Shown: positions 9,176-18,641, numbered from the stretch's first letter. The stretch: DNA of 64,000 bases from Nostoc indistinguendum CM1-VF10 (GCA_019359215.1 JAHHHS010000004.1:1-64000), one strand, 5' to 3'. Notes: generated by a model from the letters alone, not told the origin. Numbers and translations are program-made.

Positions 9176-9250
9176 ATTAAAAAGCGCTTGGGAGTGTTGC
9201 CGTGTTTCCACCCCAGGCGCTTTTTACTTTTAACTTGCTCCTCACACACG
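9176..9250 (-). ncRNA. Tandem hairpin small RNA candidate, copy 3
   Basis: This is the third unit, about 80 bp downstream of the purH stop codon and on the same strand as purH. It has the same head (GTGTGAGGAG at 9238-9247), loop and U-rich end. In the minus-strand reading the stem has a single C-A mismatch. A first hairpin could serve as the purH terminator, but three copies with conserved upstream sequence suggest separate small transcripts. The loop heptamer GGAAACA recalls the Yfr2 family of cyanobacterial RNAs; this is a tentative likeness only. Confidence 0.5.
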
Positions 9251-9330
9251 AGTAAAACATATTATTAATTCAATCAAAAGCAAGCAGATTATGTGACACT
9301 TTATAAAGTGTACATCTTGCGGAGACTGAT

Positions 9331-10851
9331 TTAGTGTAAGAAGTGACGTATACCAGTTAATACCATCACCAAACCTAGTTCGTTAGCAGCTTTAATTGAA
9401 TCTTTATCGCGCACACTTCCCCCTGGTTGGACAATGGCTGTAATTCCTGCTGCTGCGGCTGTTTTCACAGAATCATCGAAGGGGAAGAATCCATCGCTGG
9501 CGAGAATTGCACCTTTGGCTTTTTCTCCAGCTTGTTCTAGGGCAATTTGAACCGAGCCGACGCGGTTCATTTGACCAGCGCCTACTCCTAGTGTAGTGCG
9601 ATCGCTAGTTACAACAATTGCATTAGATTTAACGTGTTTGCAAACTTTCCAAGCAAACAGCAATTCGGCTAATTCGCTGTCGGTGGGTTGACGTTCAGTG
9701 ACTATTTGCCATTGACTAGTATCAGCAATGATGTCATCGCTAGTTTGGACAAGAAAACCACCTGCGATCGCTTTCACTGTATCCTTAGGGCCACTGCTCA
9801 AATCAGCTAGAGTCAAAACCCGCACGTTAGATTTTTTTGCCAAGATTTCTTGAGCTTCTGGATCACAACTTGGTGCAACCACACATTCTAAAAATGTTTT
9901 GGTTAATTCACTGGCTGTAGCAGCATCAATCGGACGGTTGAGTGCGACAATTCCACCAAAAGCAGAAGTAGAATCAGCATTGAAAGCTTTTTGATACGCT
10001 TCGGAAATAGTACTTCCTAATGCCGTACCACAAGGATTTGTATGTTTGATGATCGTTGCTGCTGGAGTATCAGTGAATTCAGCAATAATTCGGCGTGCAG
10101 CTTCTAAATCAACTAAGTTATTGTAACTAAGTTCTTTCCCTTGCAGTTTTGTCGCGGCTGTCCATCCTGTTGGGGTAGTACCAGTTTGATACCAAGTGGC
10201 AGATTGATGGGGATTCTCGCCGTAACGCAGAGATTGTAATTGTGTGCCACTAAGGGTGTGCTGTTGTGTTCCTGCGAGGTAAGATGCAATCGCTTGATCA
10301 TAACTAGCAGTATGCGAAAATCCTTTTAATGCTGCCTTTTGCCGAAACTCTAGGGAAGCTACGCCGTTATTTTGCCGCAATTCCTCCAAATACTCGTCAT
10401 ATTGTGCCGGATCGCATAATACAGTGAGATGAGCAAAGTTTTTCGATGATGCCCGTAGCATTGCTGGCCCACCGATATCAATCTGTTCAACAGCTTCAGC
10501 TAATGTTACCCCTGGTTTAGCGATCGTTTCCTCGAAAGGATATAGATTCACCACCACTAAATCGATTGGGCGAATTTGGTTATTTTCTAAATCTGTAATA
10601 TCTTGGGGAACATCTCGCCGCGCCAAAATCCCGCCGTGAATTCGGGGATGCAGCGTTTTGACTCGCCCACCTAAAATTTCTGGAGAACCTGTATAATCTG
10701 CAACCTTGGTAACAGGAAGTCCTGCATCTTTGAGGGCTTGGGCTGTTCCCCCACTGCTGATTAAATCAAAGTTAAATTCTTCAACCAAGCTACGGGCTAG
10801 GTCAATTAAACCAGTTTTGTTAGATACACTCAGCAGGGCTAGACGCGCCAT
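9331..10851 (-). CDS. purH: Bifunctional AICAR transformylase / IMP cyclohydrolase
   Basis: This 506-residue enzyme catalyses the last two steps of de novo purine synthesis, from AICAR to FAICAR to IMP. The N-terminal MGS-like cyclohydrolase domain (1 to about 130) opens with ARLALLSVSNKTGLIDLAR and contains GGRVKTLHPRIHGGIL. The transformylase domain follows, with SLRYGENPHQSA and the catalytic-site KHTNPCG motif. The length and motif order are normal, so the gene looks intact. It is followed on its own strand by the three tandem hairpin units. Confidence 0.97.
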   Translation of the reverse strand: MARLALLSVSNKTGLIDLARSLVEEFNFDLISSGGTAQALKDAGLPVTKVADYTGSPEILGGRVKTLHPRIHGGILARRDVPQDITDLENNQIRPIDLVVVNLYPFEETIAKPGVTLAEAVEQIDIGGPAMLRASSKNFAHLTVLCDPAQYDEYLEELRQNNGVASLEFRQKAALKGFSHTASYDQAIASYLAGTQQHTLSGTQLQSLRYGENPHQSATWYQTGTTPTGWTAATKLQGKELSYNNLVDLEAARRIIAEFTDTPAATIIKHTNPCGTALGSTISEAYQKAFNADSTSAFGGIVALNRPIDAATASELTKTFLECVVAPSCDPEAQEILAKKSNVRVLTLADLSSGPKDTVKAIAGGFLVQTSDDIIADTSQWQIVTERQPTDSELAELLFAWKVCKHVKSNAIVVTSDRTTLGVGAGQMNRVGSVQIALEQAGEKAKGAILASDGFFPFDDSVKTAAAAGITAIVQPGGSVRDKDSIKAANELGLVMVLTGIRHFLH

Positions 10852-11076
10852 TGATCAATTCCTTAAAAGTAAGCTGGAAGCGAGGGATCTCAAGTTTTGC
10901 ATAAGCCTTGCTTCACTTCAAGACCATGAGGAATAATATTGACTCGTGTAATTTATATGCTTACATCCCTCATCAGCACTGTCGAAAATGCTGAAAATAA
11001 GGACTAAGTAGGCTTAGTCTCTAATATTTGCGATCGCCTAGACTAAAAGTAAGCATCTTTTACTTACATAACACGT

Positions 11077-11651
11077 ATGGTTCAGTCTTCTAATCAATGC
11101 CTCACCCTAGAAGAATTTCTCGCGCTTCCCGAAGGTGATATTACATACGAGTTTGTTAATGGTGAAGCTGTACCAAAATATAAAGATAATGAAATGTCAC
11201 CAAAATTTTTCATGGTTCGACTACTGGTGCTTTATTTATACTATTGTCTGCATGGGCACAAGCAAAAGGTCGAGTTGTGATTGAATGGGCAATTAAACTA
11301 ACACGAAATCAACAAGATTGGATGCCTGTAGCCGATCTGACCTATATTTCTTATAACCGTCTTCCTGCTGATTGGCTATTAGACGAAGCTTGTCCTGTCG
11401 CACCTGAATTAATCATCGAAATCATTTCACCTGGTCAAACTTTTGGTGAAATTGCAGAAATTGCGACTGATTATCTGAAAGCTGGTGTTTCTCGTGTTTG
11501 GGTGGTTGATACAAAAGCTAGAACTGTAACTGTATTTGCGCCATCTTCCTTGCCGATTACTTATCGATCTCATCAAATGATTACTGATGATTTGTTACCA
11601 GAATTGGAAATTACCCCTCACGCAATCTTTCAACGCGCTGGATTACCCTGA
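11077..11651 (+). pseudogene. Uma2-family (DUF820) endonuclease, frameshifted
   Basis: The N-terminal part (11077-11210) encodes LTLEEFLALPEGDITYEFVN, typical of Uma2 proteins. The rest continues in the next frame (HGSTTGALFILLSAWAQAKG, then WMPVADLTYISYNR and ELIIEIISPGQTFGEIAEIA, to 11651). The break sits in a run of five T at 11206-11210; a sixth T would restore KFFHGSTTG and one protein of about 190 residues. Uma2 proteins have a PD-(D/E)XK nuclease fold and are highly multi-copy in cyanobacteria. The lesion is either a recent mutation or a homopolymer sequencing error. Confidence 0.85.
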
Positions 11652-11872
11652 TGATGAAACGTTTCACAAGTCCGATTAACAATTAGCTTTCGGATTATGG
11701 AAGCGATCGCTACTTTACGGCATCCAGTGAATTGAATCTTCTGAACACCATTTTGCTGGAAGATGAAGCAGATAACAAATAGTTGATCCACGCTTAGGAA
11801 TTACATAACGATGTCTACGACGGGCTATACCTACGCATAATTCATATTTTGACTTTAACAACGCTAAAAAAT

Positions 11873-12913
11873 CTATTGTGGAAAAACCTGTATATCATTA
11901 CCTGCTATACATATCTGCACTCGTGTACCTATGGGTAACACCATATCTTTCAATGTCCGCGCATGGAGTTCTTTACCAGAGGGAGTTTGTAAACAATATT
12001 GGTACTCACGTCCTAAAAACCGCCGGGTGCGAACAATTACGGGCGCATCGATACTAGGCTTTAAGATAAAATCTTCTTGGCGGATCATGATTTCACCACT
12101 ATCATCGGCGTGATTGGCTGTTAACTCAAAACTACCGATTTCTGTTTCCCACAAATTACCTTGACGACGCGCAGGAAGGAAATTAGCCTGAGTAACAAAT
12201 TCGGCGACGAATCTTGATGCTGGATGAGTATAAACTTTTTCTGGTGTGCCTATTTGTTCTAAATATCCTTGGCGCATGACACCCACTATATCTGAAATAG
12301 CCAATGCTTCTTCTTGATCGTGGGTAACAAAAATTGCTGAAGTTCCCGCCGCTTTGAGAATGTCTCGTATTTCTTCTCGCAACCTTAACCTAACTTGAAT
12401 ATCAAGATTGCTTAAGGGTTCATCTAAAAGCATGAGTTGGGGTTGGGGTGCTAAAGCGCGGGCAAGTGCAACCCGTTGCTGCTGTCCACCTGAGAGTTCG
12501 TAAGGGTAACGTTTTTCTAAGCCTTCAAGTCTCACCAAAGTAATGACTTCGGCTATCCGTTTTTGTATTTGCTGTTTACTGAAATTTTTCAACCCAAAGG
12601 CCACATTTCCTGCCACATTTAGATGGGGAAACAGTGCATAATCTTGAAAAACAACACCGATGTCGCGCTGTTCGGCTGGGATGCAAGTAGAACGATCGCA
12701 AACTACCTGTCCACCAATTTTAATTTCTCCTGCTTGCGATCGCTCAAAACCAGCAATCATTCGCAACAGCGTAGTTTTACCACAACCAGATGGCCCGAGC
12801 AATCCCAAGATATCTCCTTGTTGCAACGTCAAAGATACATTATCTACAGCAGGAAAGGTAGTTTCTGCAAACTGCTTGGTGACATTCTGTAAGTGGAGAA
12901 TTACTTGTTGCAT
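11873..12913 (-). CDS. futC: Iron(III) ABC importer, ATP-binding protein (FutC/FbpC-like)
   Basis: This is the 346-residue ATPase of the importer. Walker A is LLGPSGCGKTTLLR, the ABC signature is YELSGGQQQRVALARAL, Walker B is LMLLDEPLSNLDIQ, and the H-loop is FVTHDQEEAL. A C-terminal TOBE-like region (about 245-346) matches FbpC/FutC and other binding-protein-dependent importers. It is the last gene of a four-gene minus-strand unit, 22 bp after the permease, so it should energise iron(III) uptake at the plasma membrane. Specificity is inferred from the neighbouring FutA-type binding proteins. Confidence 0.9.
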   Translation of the reverse strand: MQQVILHLQNVTKQFAETTFPAVDNVSLTLQQGDILGLLGPSGCGKTTLLRMIAGFERSQAGEIKIGGQVVCDRSTCIPAEQRDIGVVFQDYALFPHLNVAGNVAFGLKNFSKQQIQKRIAEVITLVRLEGLEKRYPYELSGGQQQRVALARALAPQPQLMLLDEPLSNLDIQVRLRLREEIRDILKAAGTSAIFVTHDQEEALAISDIVGVMRQGYLEQIGTPEKVYTHPASRFVAEFVTQANFLPARRQGNLWETEIGSFELTANHADDSGEIMIRQEDFILKPSIDAPVIVRTRRFLGREYQYCLQTPSGKELHARTLKDMVLPIGTRVQICIAGNDIQVFPQ

Positions 12914-12935
12914 AAGGTAGATAACACAAGACTGG

Positions 12936-14552
12936 TTAAAACTTTGTTTGCACTGGCGCGTTACTTATGACTTTATCTTTTTTGACGTTCTCTTGAGATA
13001 GCACCAATAAAGTTGAACCCATAGAAACTAGTAGCATAGCTAATGAAGCCGCCGCCGCATCGGCAAAATCTACATTTTCTGTAGCTTGCCAAATTTGCGT
13101 TGCTAATGTACCAAAGCCAATAGGCGCTAACAGCATGGTGGCGGGTAGTTCTTTAATCGCTGTCAGAAATACCAGCACTGCACCACTCAACACACCTGAT
13201 TGTACTAAAGGTAGGGTAACTTCTCTTAAAGTTTGCCAAGCATTCCTACCTAAGCTACGGGCTGATTCTTCTAGCTGGGGATTGACTTGTAAAAGCGAAC
13301 TGCAGACTGTTCCCACTGATTGCGGTAAAAATAAAACTAAATAAGCAAATATCAGCATCGGCAGAGTTTGGTACAGTGCTGGCAAATAGTTGGCACCAAA
13401 AAATACTAAAGATAAGGCAACTACAATTCCGGGAACTCCAAAACCAATGTAAGAACAGCGTTCAATTATAGCGGTGATCTTACTCGGAAATCTGACTGCT
13501 AAAATTGCTACGGGCAGGGCAAAGATGGTGGTAGCTAAAGCTGCCAGTCCAGCCGCGCTAATGGAGTTGATAATAGTGGGGAATAAGTTGGGGAAAGTGT
13601 AGCCAGTGTTAAGTCCACGAATTAGCCAAAATAGGGTAATACCTACTGGCAAAACTACACCGAAGCTAGTAATTAGCAGACAAAAGCCGAAAGCAGGCCA
13701 TTTCCAAATACCCAACTTGACAATTTTCGGTGGACGTAGAGAAGCAGAACCACGACTATAATAAGCTGCACGCGATCGCATTCGATATTCCAACCACAAA
13801 ATCAGCAGCACCAATATCACCAACATCAAAGATAAAGCTGCGGCTGAGTTCCGATTAAAGCTAGTTTTATATAGTAAAAAAATTGCCCGTGTAAAGGCAT
13901 CAAATTGCATCAGCGAAGGTGTACCAAAGTCCCGCAAAGCATACAAAGCTACTAATAATCCCCCAGCAATTAATGATGGTTTCAACTGTGGCAAAACTAC
14001 TTTAAAAAAGGTTTCTCTACCGCCATAACCCAAACTGCGAGATGCTTCTTCCAATGATGGATCAATACCTTGTAATCCAGAACGCACACTCAGCAGCATA
14101 TAAGGATAGGTAAACAAAGTAATTGCCAAAACTGTCCCAGGAAAACCATAAATGGAAGGTAATTCTTCTACTCCTAATGGTTGAAGCAACAATTGCAAAA
14201 AACTACCTCGTGGTGCTAAAGTTGCAATCAGCGCAAAACTGCCTACGTAGCTAGGAACCGCTAAGGGTAATGTTGTCGTCACTAACCAAAAACGTCTACC
14301 TGGTAAGTCTGTCCGTACAGTTAAAAATGCCAATGGTACGGCAATTAATGTGGAAAATAACGTCACCGTTGCCGCCATCGCCGCACTATTGAAAAAAACC
14401 ATGATATTGCGGGGACGAGAAAGCAATTCTCGTAACTCTTCCCCGCCAATACCTGCGGTGCGAATCACTAAATATAGCAATGGCAGGGCAATGGCAACTG
14501 CCACTACCCCTGCCGCTAATGTGAGAAATAATGGAGGGCGAACCGCTTTCAA
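12936..14552 (-). CDS. futB: Iron(III) ABC importer, fused permease (FutB/FbpB-like)
   Basis: The 538-residue membrane protein is made of two homologous halves, each of about six transmembrane helices. Each half has an EAA-type cytoplasmic loop for contact with the ATPase: LEEASRSLGYGGRETFFKVV and LEESARSLGRNAWQTLREVT. This duplicated architecture is characteristic of iron(III) permeases of the FbpB/FutB/SfuB group. Only 3 bp separate it from the upstream binding-protein gene, indicating translational coupling. It forms the plasma-membrane channel for iron delivered by FutA-like proteins. Confidence 0.9.
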   Translation of the reverse strand: MKAVRPPLFLTLAAGVVAVAIALPLLYLVIRTAGIGGEELRELLSRPRNIMVFFNSAAMAATVTLFSTLIAVPLAFLTVRTDLPGRRFWLVTTTLPLAVPSYVGSFALIATLAPRGSFLQLLLQPLGVEELPSIYGFPGTVLAITLFTYPYMLLSVRSGLQGIDPSLEEASRSLGYGGRETFFKVVLPQLKPSLIAGGLLVALYALRDFGTPSLMQFDAFTRAIFLLYKTSFNRNSAAALSLMLVILVLLILWLEYRMRSRAAYYSRGSASLRPPKIVKLGIWKWPAFGFCLLITSFGVVLPVGITLFWLIRGLNTGYTFPNLFPTIINSISAAGLAALATTIFALPVAILAVRFPSKITAIIERCSYIGFGVPGIVVALSLVFFGANYLPALYQTLPMLIFAYLVLFLPQSVGTVCSSLLQVNPQLEESARSLGRNAWQTLREVTLPLVQSGVLSGAVLVFLTAIKELPATMLLAPIGFGTLATQIWQATENVDFADAAAASLAMLLVSMGSTLLVLSQENVKKDKVISNAPVQTKF

Positions 14553-14555
14553 CTG

Positions 14556-15581
14556 TTACAAAACTCCTGCCTGCTGTAGTAAATTCAAAGTTGCTGGTAA
14601 ATCGTCTAAATCTGTCAAGTTAACATTGGGTGGATTAAGCTTACTGATTGGTATTTGTTTTGATGGCGCTGGAATTCCTTTTACTAAAGGATACTCATTA
14701 GTTTCTTTAGCAAAGTAATTTTGTGAACTTTGGTTGAGCAGATAATCAATTAAAGCCTCCACATCAGCTTTTTGATCTGTGGTATTCGTAATTGCTACTC
14801 CTGCCACGTTAATCATTGATCCTGCGTCTTTGTTTGTGTAATGGTGGGCAACAGGAAAGTTAGGATCATCTTTTTTGAAGCGATATAAGTAGTAATTATT
14901 CACTAAACCAAGATGAACTTCTCCGCGTCCCACAGCTTCAACGATCGCAGAGTTTTTACCGTAATCTTTGACACCATTAGCTTTCATCGCTTTGAGCCAT
15001 TGGAGAGTTTTTTCATCTCCATTTAATACTCGCATTGCGGTGATAAATGACTGAAATGAGCCGTTAGTTGGTGCCCAGCCTACTTTACCGCGCCATTTCG
15101 GATCTGTTAATTGTGAAATTGATTTCGGTAGTTCCCCTTGCTTAACTAACTTGGTGTTGTAGTCAATTACACGAGCGCGTCCAGAGATTCCTAGCCAATG
15201 CCCTTTAGCAGAACGAAAGCGAGAATCAACCTTGTTTAGCAATTTCGAGGCAATCGGCTGTGTTACCTGTTTTTTCTCCAAAGTACCTAAAGCACCAGCA
15301 TCTTGAGCGAAAAACAAGTCTGCACGGCTATTTTTTCCTTCTTCCAAAAGTGCGATCGCTAACTCAGCAGTATCGCCATAACGCACTTGAATATCCTTAT
15401 TTAAATCTTTTTTTGCTTTCTCAATTAAGGGGCCAATTAGTTTCTCTTCTCTGCCTGAGTAAATCACCAGGGTTTTCGTTTGAGCATCTACAGCTACCCC
15501 AATTCCCCAACCGAGCGTTACAGCTAGAGCTAATCCTGTAACTTTCAGCAATGTTAAACTTTTCAATCTCCAATCCTCCAC
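14556..15581 (-). CDS. futA: Iron(III)-binding periplasmic protein (FutA/IdiA-like), copy 2
   Basis: The 341-residue extracellular solute-binding protein family 1 member has an N-terminal signal sequence (about 1-33, ending near GVAVDAQ). LVIYSGREEKLIGPLIEK opens the mature protein, as in FutA and FbpA. The Tyr pair in VNNYYLYRFKKDD and the YSGR motif are at positions used for iron coordination in this family. No lipobox Cys is visible, unlike the other copy, so this one is predicted to be soluble in the periplasm. It lies between the lipoprotein-like copy and the permease gene. Confidence 0.9.
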   Translation of the reverse strand: MEDWRLKSLTLLKVTGLALAVTLGWGIGVAVDAQTKTLVIYSGREEKLIGPLIEKAKKDLNKDIQVRYGDTAELAIALLEEGKNSRADLFFAQDAGALGTLEKKQVTQPIASKLLNKVDSRFRSAKGHWLGISGRARVIDYNTKLVKQGELPKSISQLTDPKWRGKVGWAPTNGSFQSFITAMRVLNGDEKTLQWLKAMKANGVKDYGKNSAIVEAVGRGEVHLGLVNNYYLYRFKKDDPNFPVAHHYTNKDAGSMINVAGVAITNTTDQKADVEALIDYLLNQSSQNYFAKETNEYPLVKGIPAPSKQIPISKLNPPNVNLTDLDDLPATLNLLQQAGVL

Positions 15582-15720
15582 CCTAATACTTACCAGGAAG
15601 TTTTTGCAATAATTTTGGTATTCTCAACCTTTACCATTAACTTATGCTGATAAGCAAGAAAGTTTATCGAAAATTTAGATTTTTCCTACTATTGCTAGAT
15701 GCATTCTAAACCTTTGTAGA

Positions 15721-16806
15721 CTATATGACTTGTACTTGCTGCATGAGTTTGAGTGTTGACTCTAAATCGCTAAGATTACTCAAGTCGATTTTTTGAGCTT
15801 CTTTTTTAATTTCTTGGAGAGATTTTAGTTTCTCTTTGGGCGCTACAGCCGAAGTTAGAGGATATTCATAGGTTTGATTAGCGAAGTAGTTTTGGGCATT
15901 TTCGTTCAGCATGAATTCGACAAACTTTTGAGCAATATTGGGATGTTTGGCGCTGTTAAGAATTGCTACGCCTGCAACATTTACTAAGGAACCCACATCA
16001 TCGGTAAAATGATGCTCCACTAGAACTTGAGGATTATCTTGTTTGACTCGTTCTAGATAATAATGATTGACAAATCCGACAGCAATTTCGCCACGAGATA
16101 AGGCTTCCACGATCGCACTATTATTAGGATAAACTTTAGGATTGTTAGCTTTGATACCTTCTAACCATTGCCTAGCTTTGTCTTCTCCTTCTGCAACCCG
16201 CAAGGCGGTGACAAAAGATTGAAAGGAACCATTTGTAGGGGCCCAGCCAATTTTACCTTTCCATTTCGGTTCAATAAAGCCAAAAATTGACGATGGTAAT
16301 TCCCCTGGTTTTACTAATTTAGTGTTGTAGTCTACTGTACGCACTCTCCCCGAAATACCTAACCATTTTCCCTCTGGCGAACGATAGGTACTATCTACCT
16401 GATTGAGAAGAGATGTTGGTAACTGTACTGCTCGATTTGCTTTTTGCATAGCTCCGAGGGCGCTGGCATCTTGAGCAAAGAAGACATCTGCGGGGCTGTT
16501 TGTCCCTTCTTCCAAAATTGCTGATGCTAACTCAGCAGTATCGCCGTAACGGACTTGTACTTTACTATTAGTTTGTTGCTCAAATTGTTTGATCAGCTCA
16601 CCAATGAGCTTTTCGTTACGTCCTGAGTAGACTACTAGCTCTTTTTCTAATGTACCGCTAGCAGCTGTAGTTGGTGTAGCCTGCCCTGATGGCGATTGAG
16701 CAGTATCGGTGGGAGTTTGATTAGCATTACAAGCGATCGCTAATCCCCCGCTAACAGTTGCTAGCCCCACTATATAGATAAACTTACGGCGCTTCATAAT
16801 TTTCAT
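15721..16806 (-). CDS. futA: Iron(III)-binding protein (FutA-like), putative lipoprotein, copy 1
   Basis: This is a 361-residue paralogue of the next gene. The N-terminus MKIMKRRKFIYIVGLATVSG is followed by LAIACNAN, which looks like a lipobox with Cys near residue 26, and the KRRKF patch is suggestive of Tat export. The mature part has ELVVYSGRNEKLIGELIKQF and FVNHYYLERVKQDN, the conserved iron-site regions. Having two binding proteins with one permease and one ATPase resembles the futA1/futA2 arrangement described in Synechocystis. It is the first gene of the unit, and a Fur-box-like palindrome lies just upstream. Confidence 0.9.
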   Translation of the reverse strand: MKIMKRRKFIYIVGLATVSGGLAIACNANQTPTDTAQSPSGQATPTTAASGTLEKELVVYSGRNEKLIGELIKQFEQQTNSKVQVRYGDTAELASAILEEGTNSPADVFFAQDASALGAMQKANRAVQLPTSLLNQVDSTYRSPEGKWLGISGRVRTVDYNTKLVKPGELPSSIFGFIEPKWKGKIGWAPTNGSFQSFVTALRVAEGEDKARQWLEGIKANNPKVYPNNSAIVEALSRGEIAVGFVNHYYLERVKQDNPQVLVEHHFTDDVGSLVNVAGVAILNSAKHPNIAQKFVEFMLNENAQNYFANQTYEYPLTSAVAPKEKLKSLQEIKKEAQKIDLSNLSDLESTLKLMQQVQVI

Positions 16807-16835
16807 CCACCAGAAATAAAACTATTACTCGGAAT

Positions 16836-16855
16836 AATCAATAATTTTATTGATT
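16836..16855. promoter_or_regulatory. Candidate Fur-type operator upstream of the iron importer
   Basis: An inverted repeat of 9-bp arms, AATCAATAA and TTATTGATT around a TT centre, lies 30 bp upstream of the first futA start. Ferric uptake regulator (Fur) boxes are AT-rich 19-21 bp palindromes of this general type, and fut operons are iron-repressed in cyanobacteria. The site is therefore a plausible Fur operator, but the match to the classical GATAATGAT core is only partial. Confidence 0.4.
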
Positions 16856-17057
16856 AAATATTCAATAACATCATAAACTGCTATTGCCACTGTGTTGTCA
16901 AACCACATTTCTTTTTAGCTATTAGTTTCTGTGAACTGAATCTTTACGGAGAAACAGCAAAGGCCATTGAAGTCAAAGTCATAAATAGCCTAATCCGCAA
17001 AGTAGCAGTAAAGTTAAATATAAAATCACACTACCTAACTAAGTATTTCTTTCTTCT

Positions 17058-17147
17058 CTACGTTCGCGTAGCGTGGCTGCGAGTTGTCTCCCTTTGGGAG
17101 AAGCTAACGCTGCTTCACCGCTTTGGATCTACGTTAAAAAAATTGAC
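17058..17147. repeat. Palindromic dispersed repeat
   Basis: A GC-rich palindrome-rich block starts TACGTTCGCGTAGCGTGG and ends TCTACGTTAAAAAAATTGAC. The same ending occurs at 44277-44298 after a different GC-rich block. It abuts the porin remnant and may have been part of the event that removed the upstream portion of that gene. Confidence 0.5.
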
Positions 17148-17161
17148 CTTCTTATAATTTG

Positions 17162-17296
17162 AAAGGTTTCTATCGCTATCGAGCCACAAACAACATTGAT
17201 CTTACTCCCGGTTTACTGGTCATTTTAAATTTAGAACACGATAATAGTAACAACGGCTTTTGGGTAGGAGTTGTGCAGACAACTTTCAGATTTTAG
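17162..17296 (+). pseudogene. C-terminal remnant of an SLH/OprB-type porin
   Basis: A 44-codon stretch without a start codon reads KGFYRYRATNNIDLTPGLLV, then ILNLEHDNSNNGFWVGVVQ and TTFRF before TAG. A terminal TTFRF after a W-V-G-V-V strand is the usual C-terminus of cyanobacterial SLH/OprB carbohydrate or iron-uptake porins. Everything upstream is missing, and a dispersed repeat lies directly before it. Its position next to the fut operon suggests an outer-membrane iron porin may once have been encoded here; that link is inference. Confidence 0.6.
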
Positions 17297-17429
17297 CTAA
17301 AACAATAAGTTGCCTCATGTCTAACCCGCAGGGCAGCTTAGGGTGAATTTTTGGGCTTTGACGAATGGAATTTTGACGATCGCTTTCACCCTCCTTCGTC
17401 AAATGGGAAATTATAAAAAACAAAATATT

Positions 17430-18641
17430 ATGAAATTAAGTTTTAGGAAACCAAAAAATGTTTTTTGGATGAGTTTATTTTCCTCTGCTATATTTCTTTT
17501 TCCAGTTTCTGTTCTGGCTTTGACTGTCCAAGAAGTTCCTAACCCCCAAAAGGAATATAGTGGATGGGTAAGTGATATGGCAGGTATCCTCAGCGAAGAA
17601 ACAGAAACTCAAATCAATCAAAGAATTTCTCAGTTAGAGGCGAAAAATGGCACGGAAATAGCGGTGGTAACTGTTCCGGCAACTGCCCCTGCTGATTCTG
17701 TCAAAAAATTTGCAACGGAACTATTTAATTATTGGAAAATTGGCAAGAAAGGAAAAGATAATGGCATATTGTTTTTGATTTCAGTAGGCGATCGCCGCGT
17801 AGAAATTGAGACTGGTTACCGTGTGGAAGCAATTTTGCCCGATGCCAAAGTGGGCAACATTATTGATACCGAAATCATCCCGCGATTCAAAAAAGGAGAC
17901 TTTGAAGGTGGTACGCTGGCGGGAACCAAAGCAGTAATATTTGTCTTAGAGTCTGATGGTGTATCATCTGCAAACCCGATAACAACTCCAAACCAGTTAG
18001 CTTCCCCAAATGTAGAAACAACAAATAAAGATAACGCTACATTATGGTTTGTAACTGCGGGTGGAATATTAGCAGTGGTGATCGGAGGTGGTGTTTATCT
18101 GGCACGTCCTCGGAAAATTTTCATTGAACCGGAAGGGTATACCCGCCGAAGTCAGGGCAATTACCTTTTTTTGTGTGCTGATTGCCAACAGCCGATGGAA
18201 AAAGTAGACGAATCCACAGTTGATTTATCTCTGAGCAAATCGCAAAAAACAGCACAAAAGATAGGTAGTGTTAAATTTGAAGGCTGGAGATGTGCCGATT
18301 GCAGCCAGAAGTTAACTGGTAGTGGTTTTCACATTGTCGCTCAACAGTCTCATGAATGTAAATTTCGAGAATGCCCCCACTGTCAAGAATTGACTGTCAT
18401 TCATACTGTGAAGACTGTCCAATCAGCTACTGAATACAGTTCGGGTAGACGATTAATTATTGATGAGTGTCACAATTGTTCTTATCGCCACGAGAGTGAA
18501 GAAATAATTCCTCGCTTGCCACCGCCTCCCCCGCCTCCTCCTCCCAGTAGTTCGTGGGGTGGCGGTAGCAATGGTGGTAGTAGCGGTGGTGACTTTGGCG
18601 GTGGCAGTAGCGGTGGTGGTGGTGCTGGCGGTAGCTGGTAA
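17430..18641 (+). CDS. TPM-domain (YgcG/Psb32-like) membrane protein with Cys-rich and Gly-rich tail
   Basis: From the ATG at 17430 the product has 403 residues. I chose this start because it opens directly onto a signal peptide (MKLSFRKPKNVFWMSLFSSA, ending near VLALTVQ); upstream in-frame starts would add a long leader. The TPM domain (about 40-170) contains WVSDMAGILSEETE and GKDNGILFLISVGDRRVEIE. A transmembrane helix follows (about 205-225). Several CxxC pairs (CADC, CADC, CPHC, CHNC) suggest a zinc ribbon, and a Pro run precedes a Gly/Ser-rich end finishing GGAGGSW, as in YgcG. TPM proteins often pair with LemA, the next gene. Related Psb32 functions in photosystem II repair. Confidence 0.8.
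   Translation: MKLSFRKPKNVFWMSLFSSAIFLFPVSVLALTVQEVPNPQKEYSGWVSDMAGILSEETETQINQRISQLEAKNGTEIAVVTVPATAPADSVKKFATELFNYWKIGKKGKDNGILFLISVGDRRVEIETGYRVEAILPDAKVGNIIDTEIIPRFKKGDFEGGTLAGTKAVIFVLESDGVSSANPITTPNQLASPNVETTNKDNATLWFVTAGGILAVVIGGGVYLARPRKIFIEPEGYTRRSQGNYLFLCADCQQPMEKVDESTVDLSLSKSQKTAQKIGSVKFEGWRCADCSQKLTGSGFHIVAQQSHECKFRECPHCQELTVIHTVKTVQSATEYSSGRRLIIDECHNCSYRHESEEIIPRLPPPPPPPPPSSSWGGGSNGGSSGGDFGGGSSGGGGAGGSW

Noticed and set aside
9043..9249. Minus-strand 68-codon frame
   Set aside because: It is formed by two copies of the tandem hairpin repeat (each giving similar Lys/Gly/Asn-rich text) and has no promoter-independent support as a protein.
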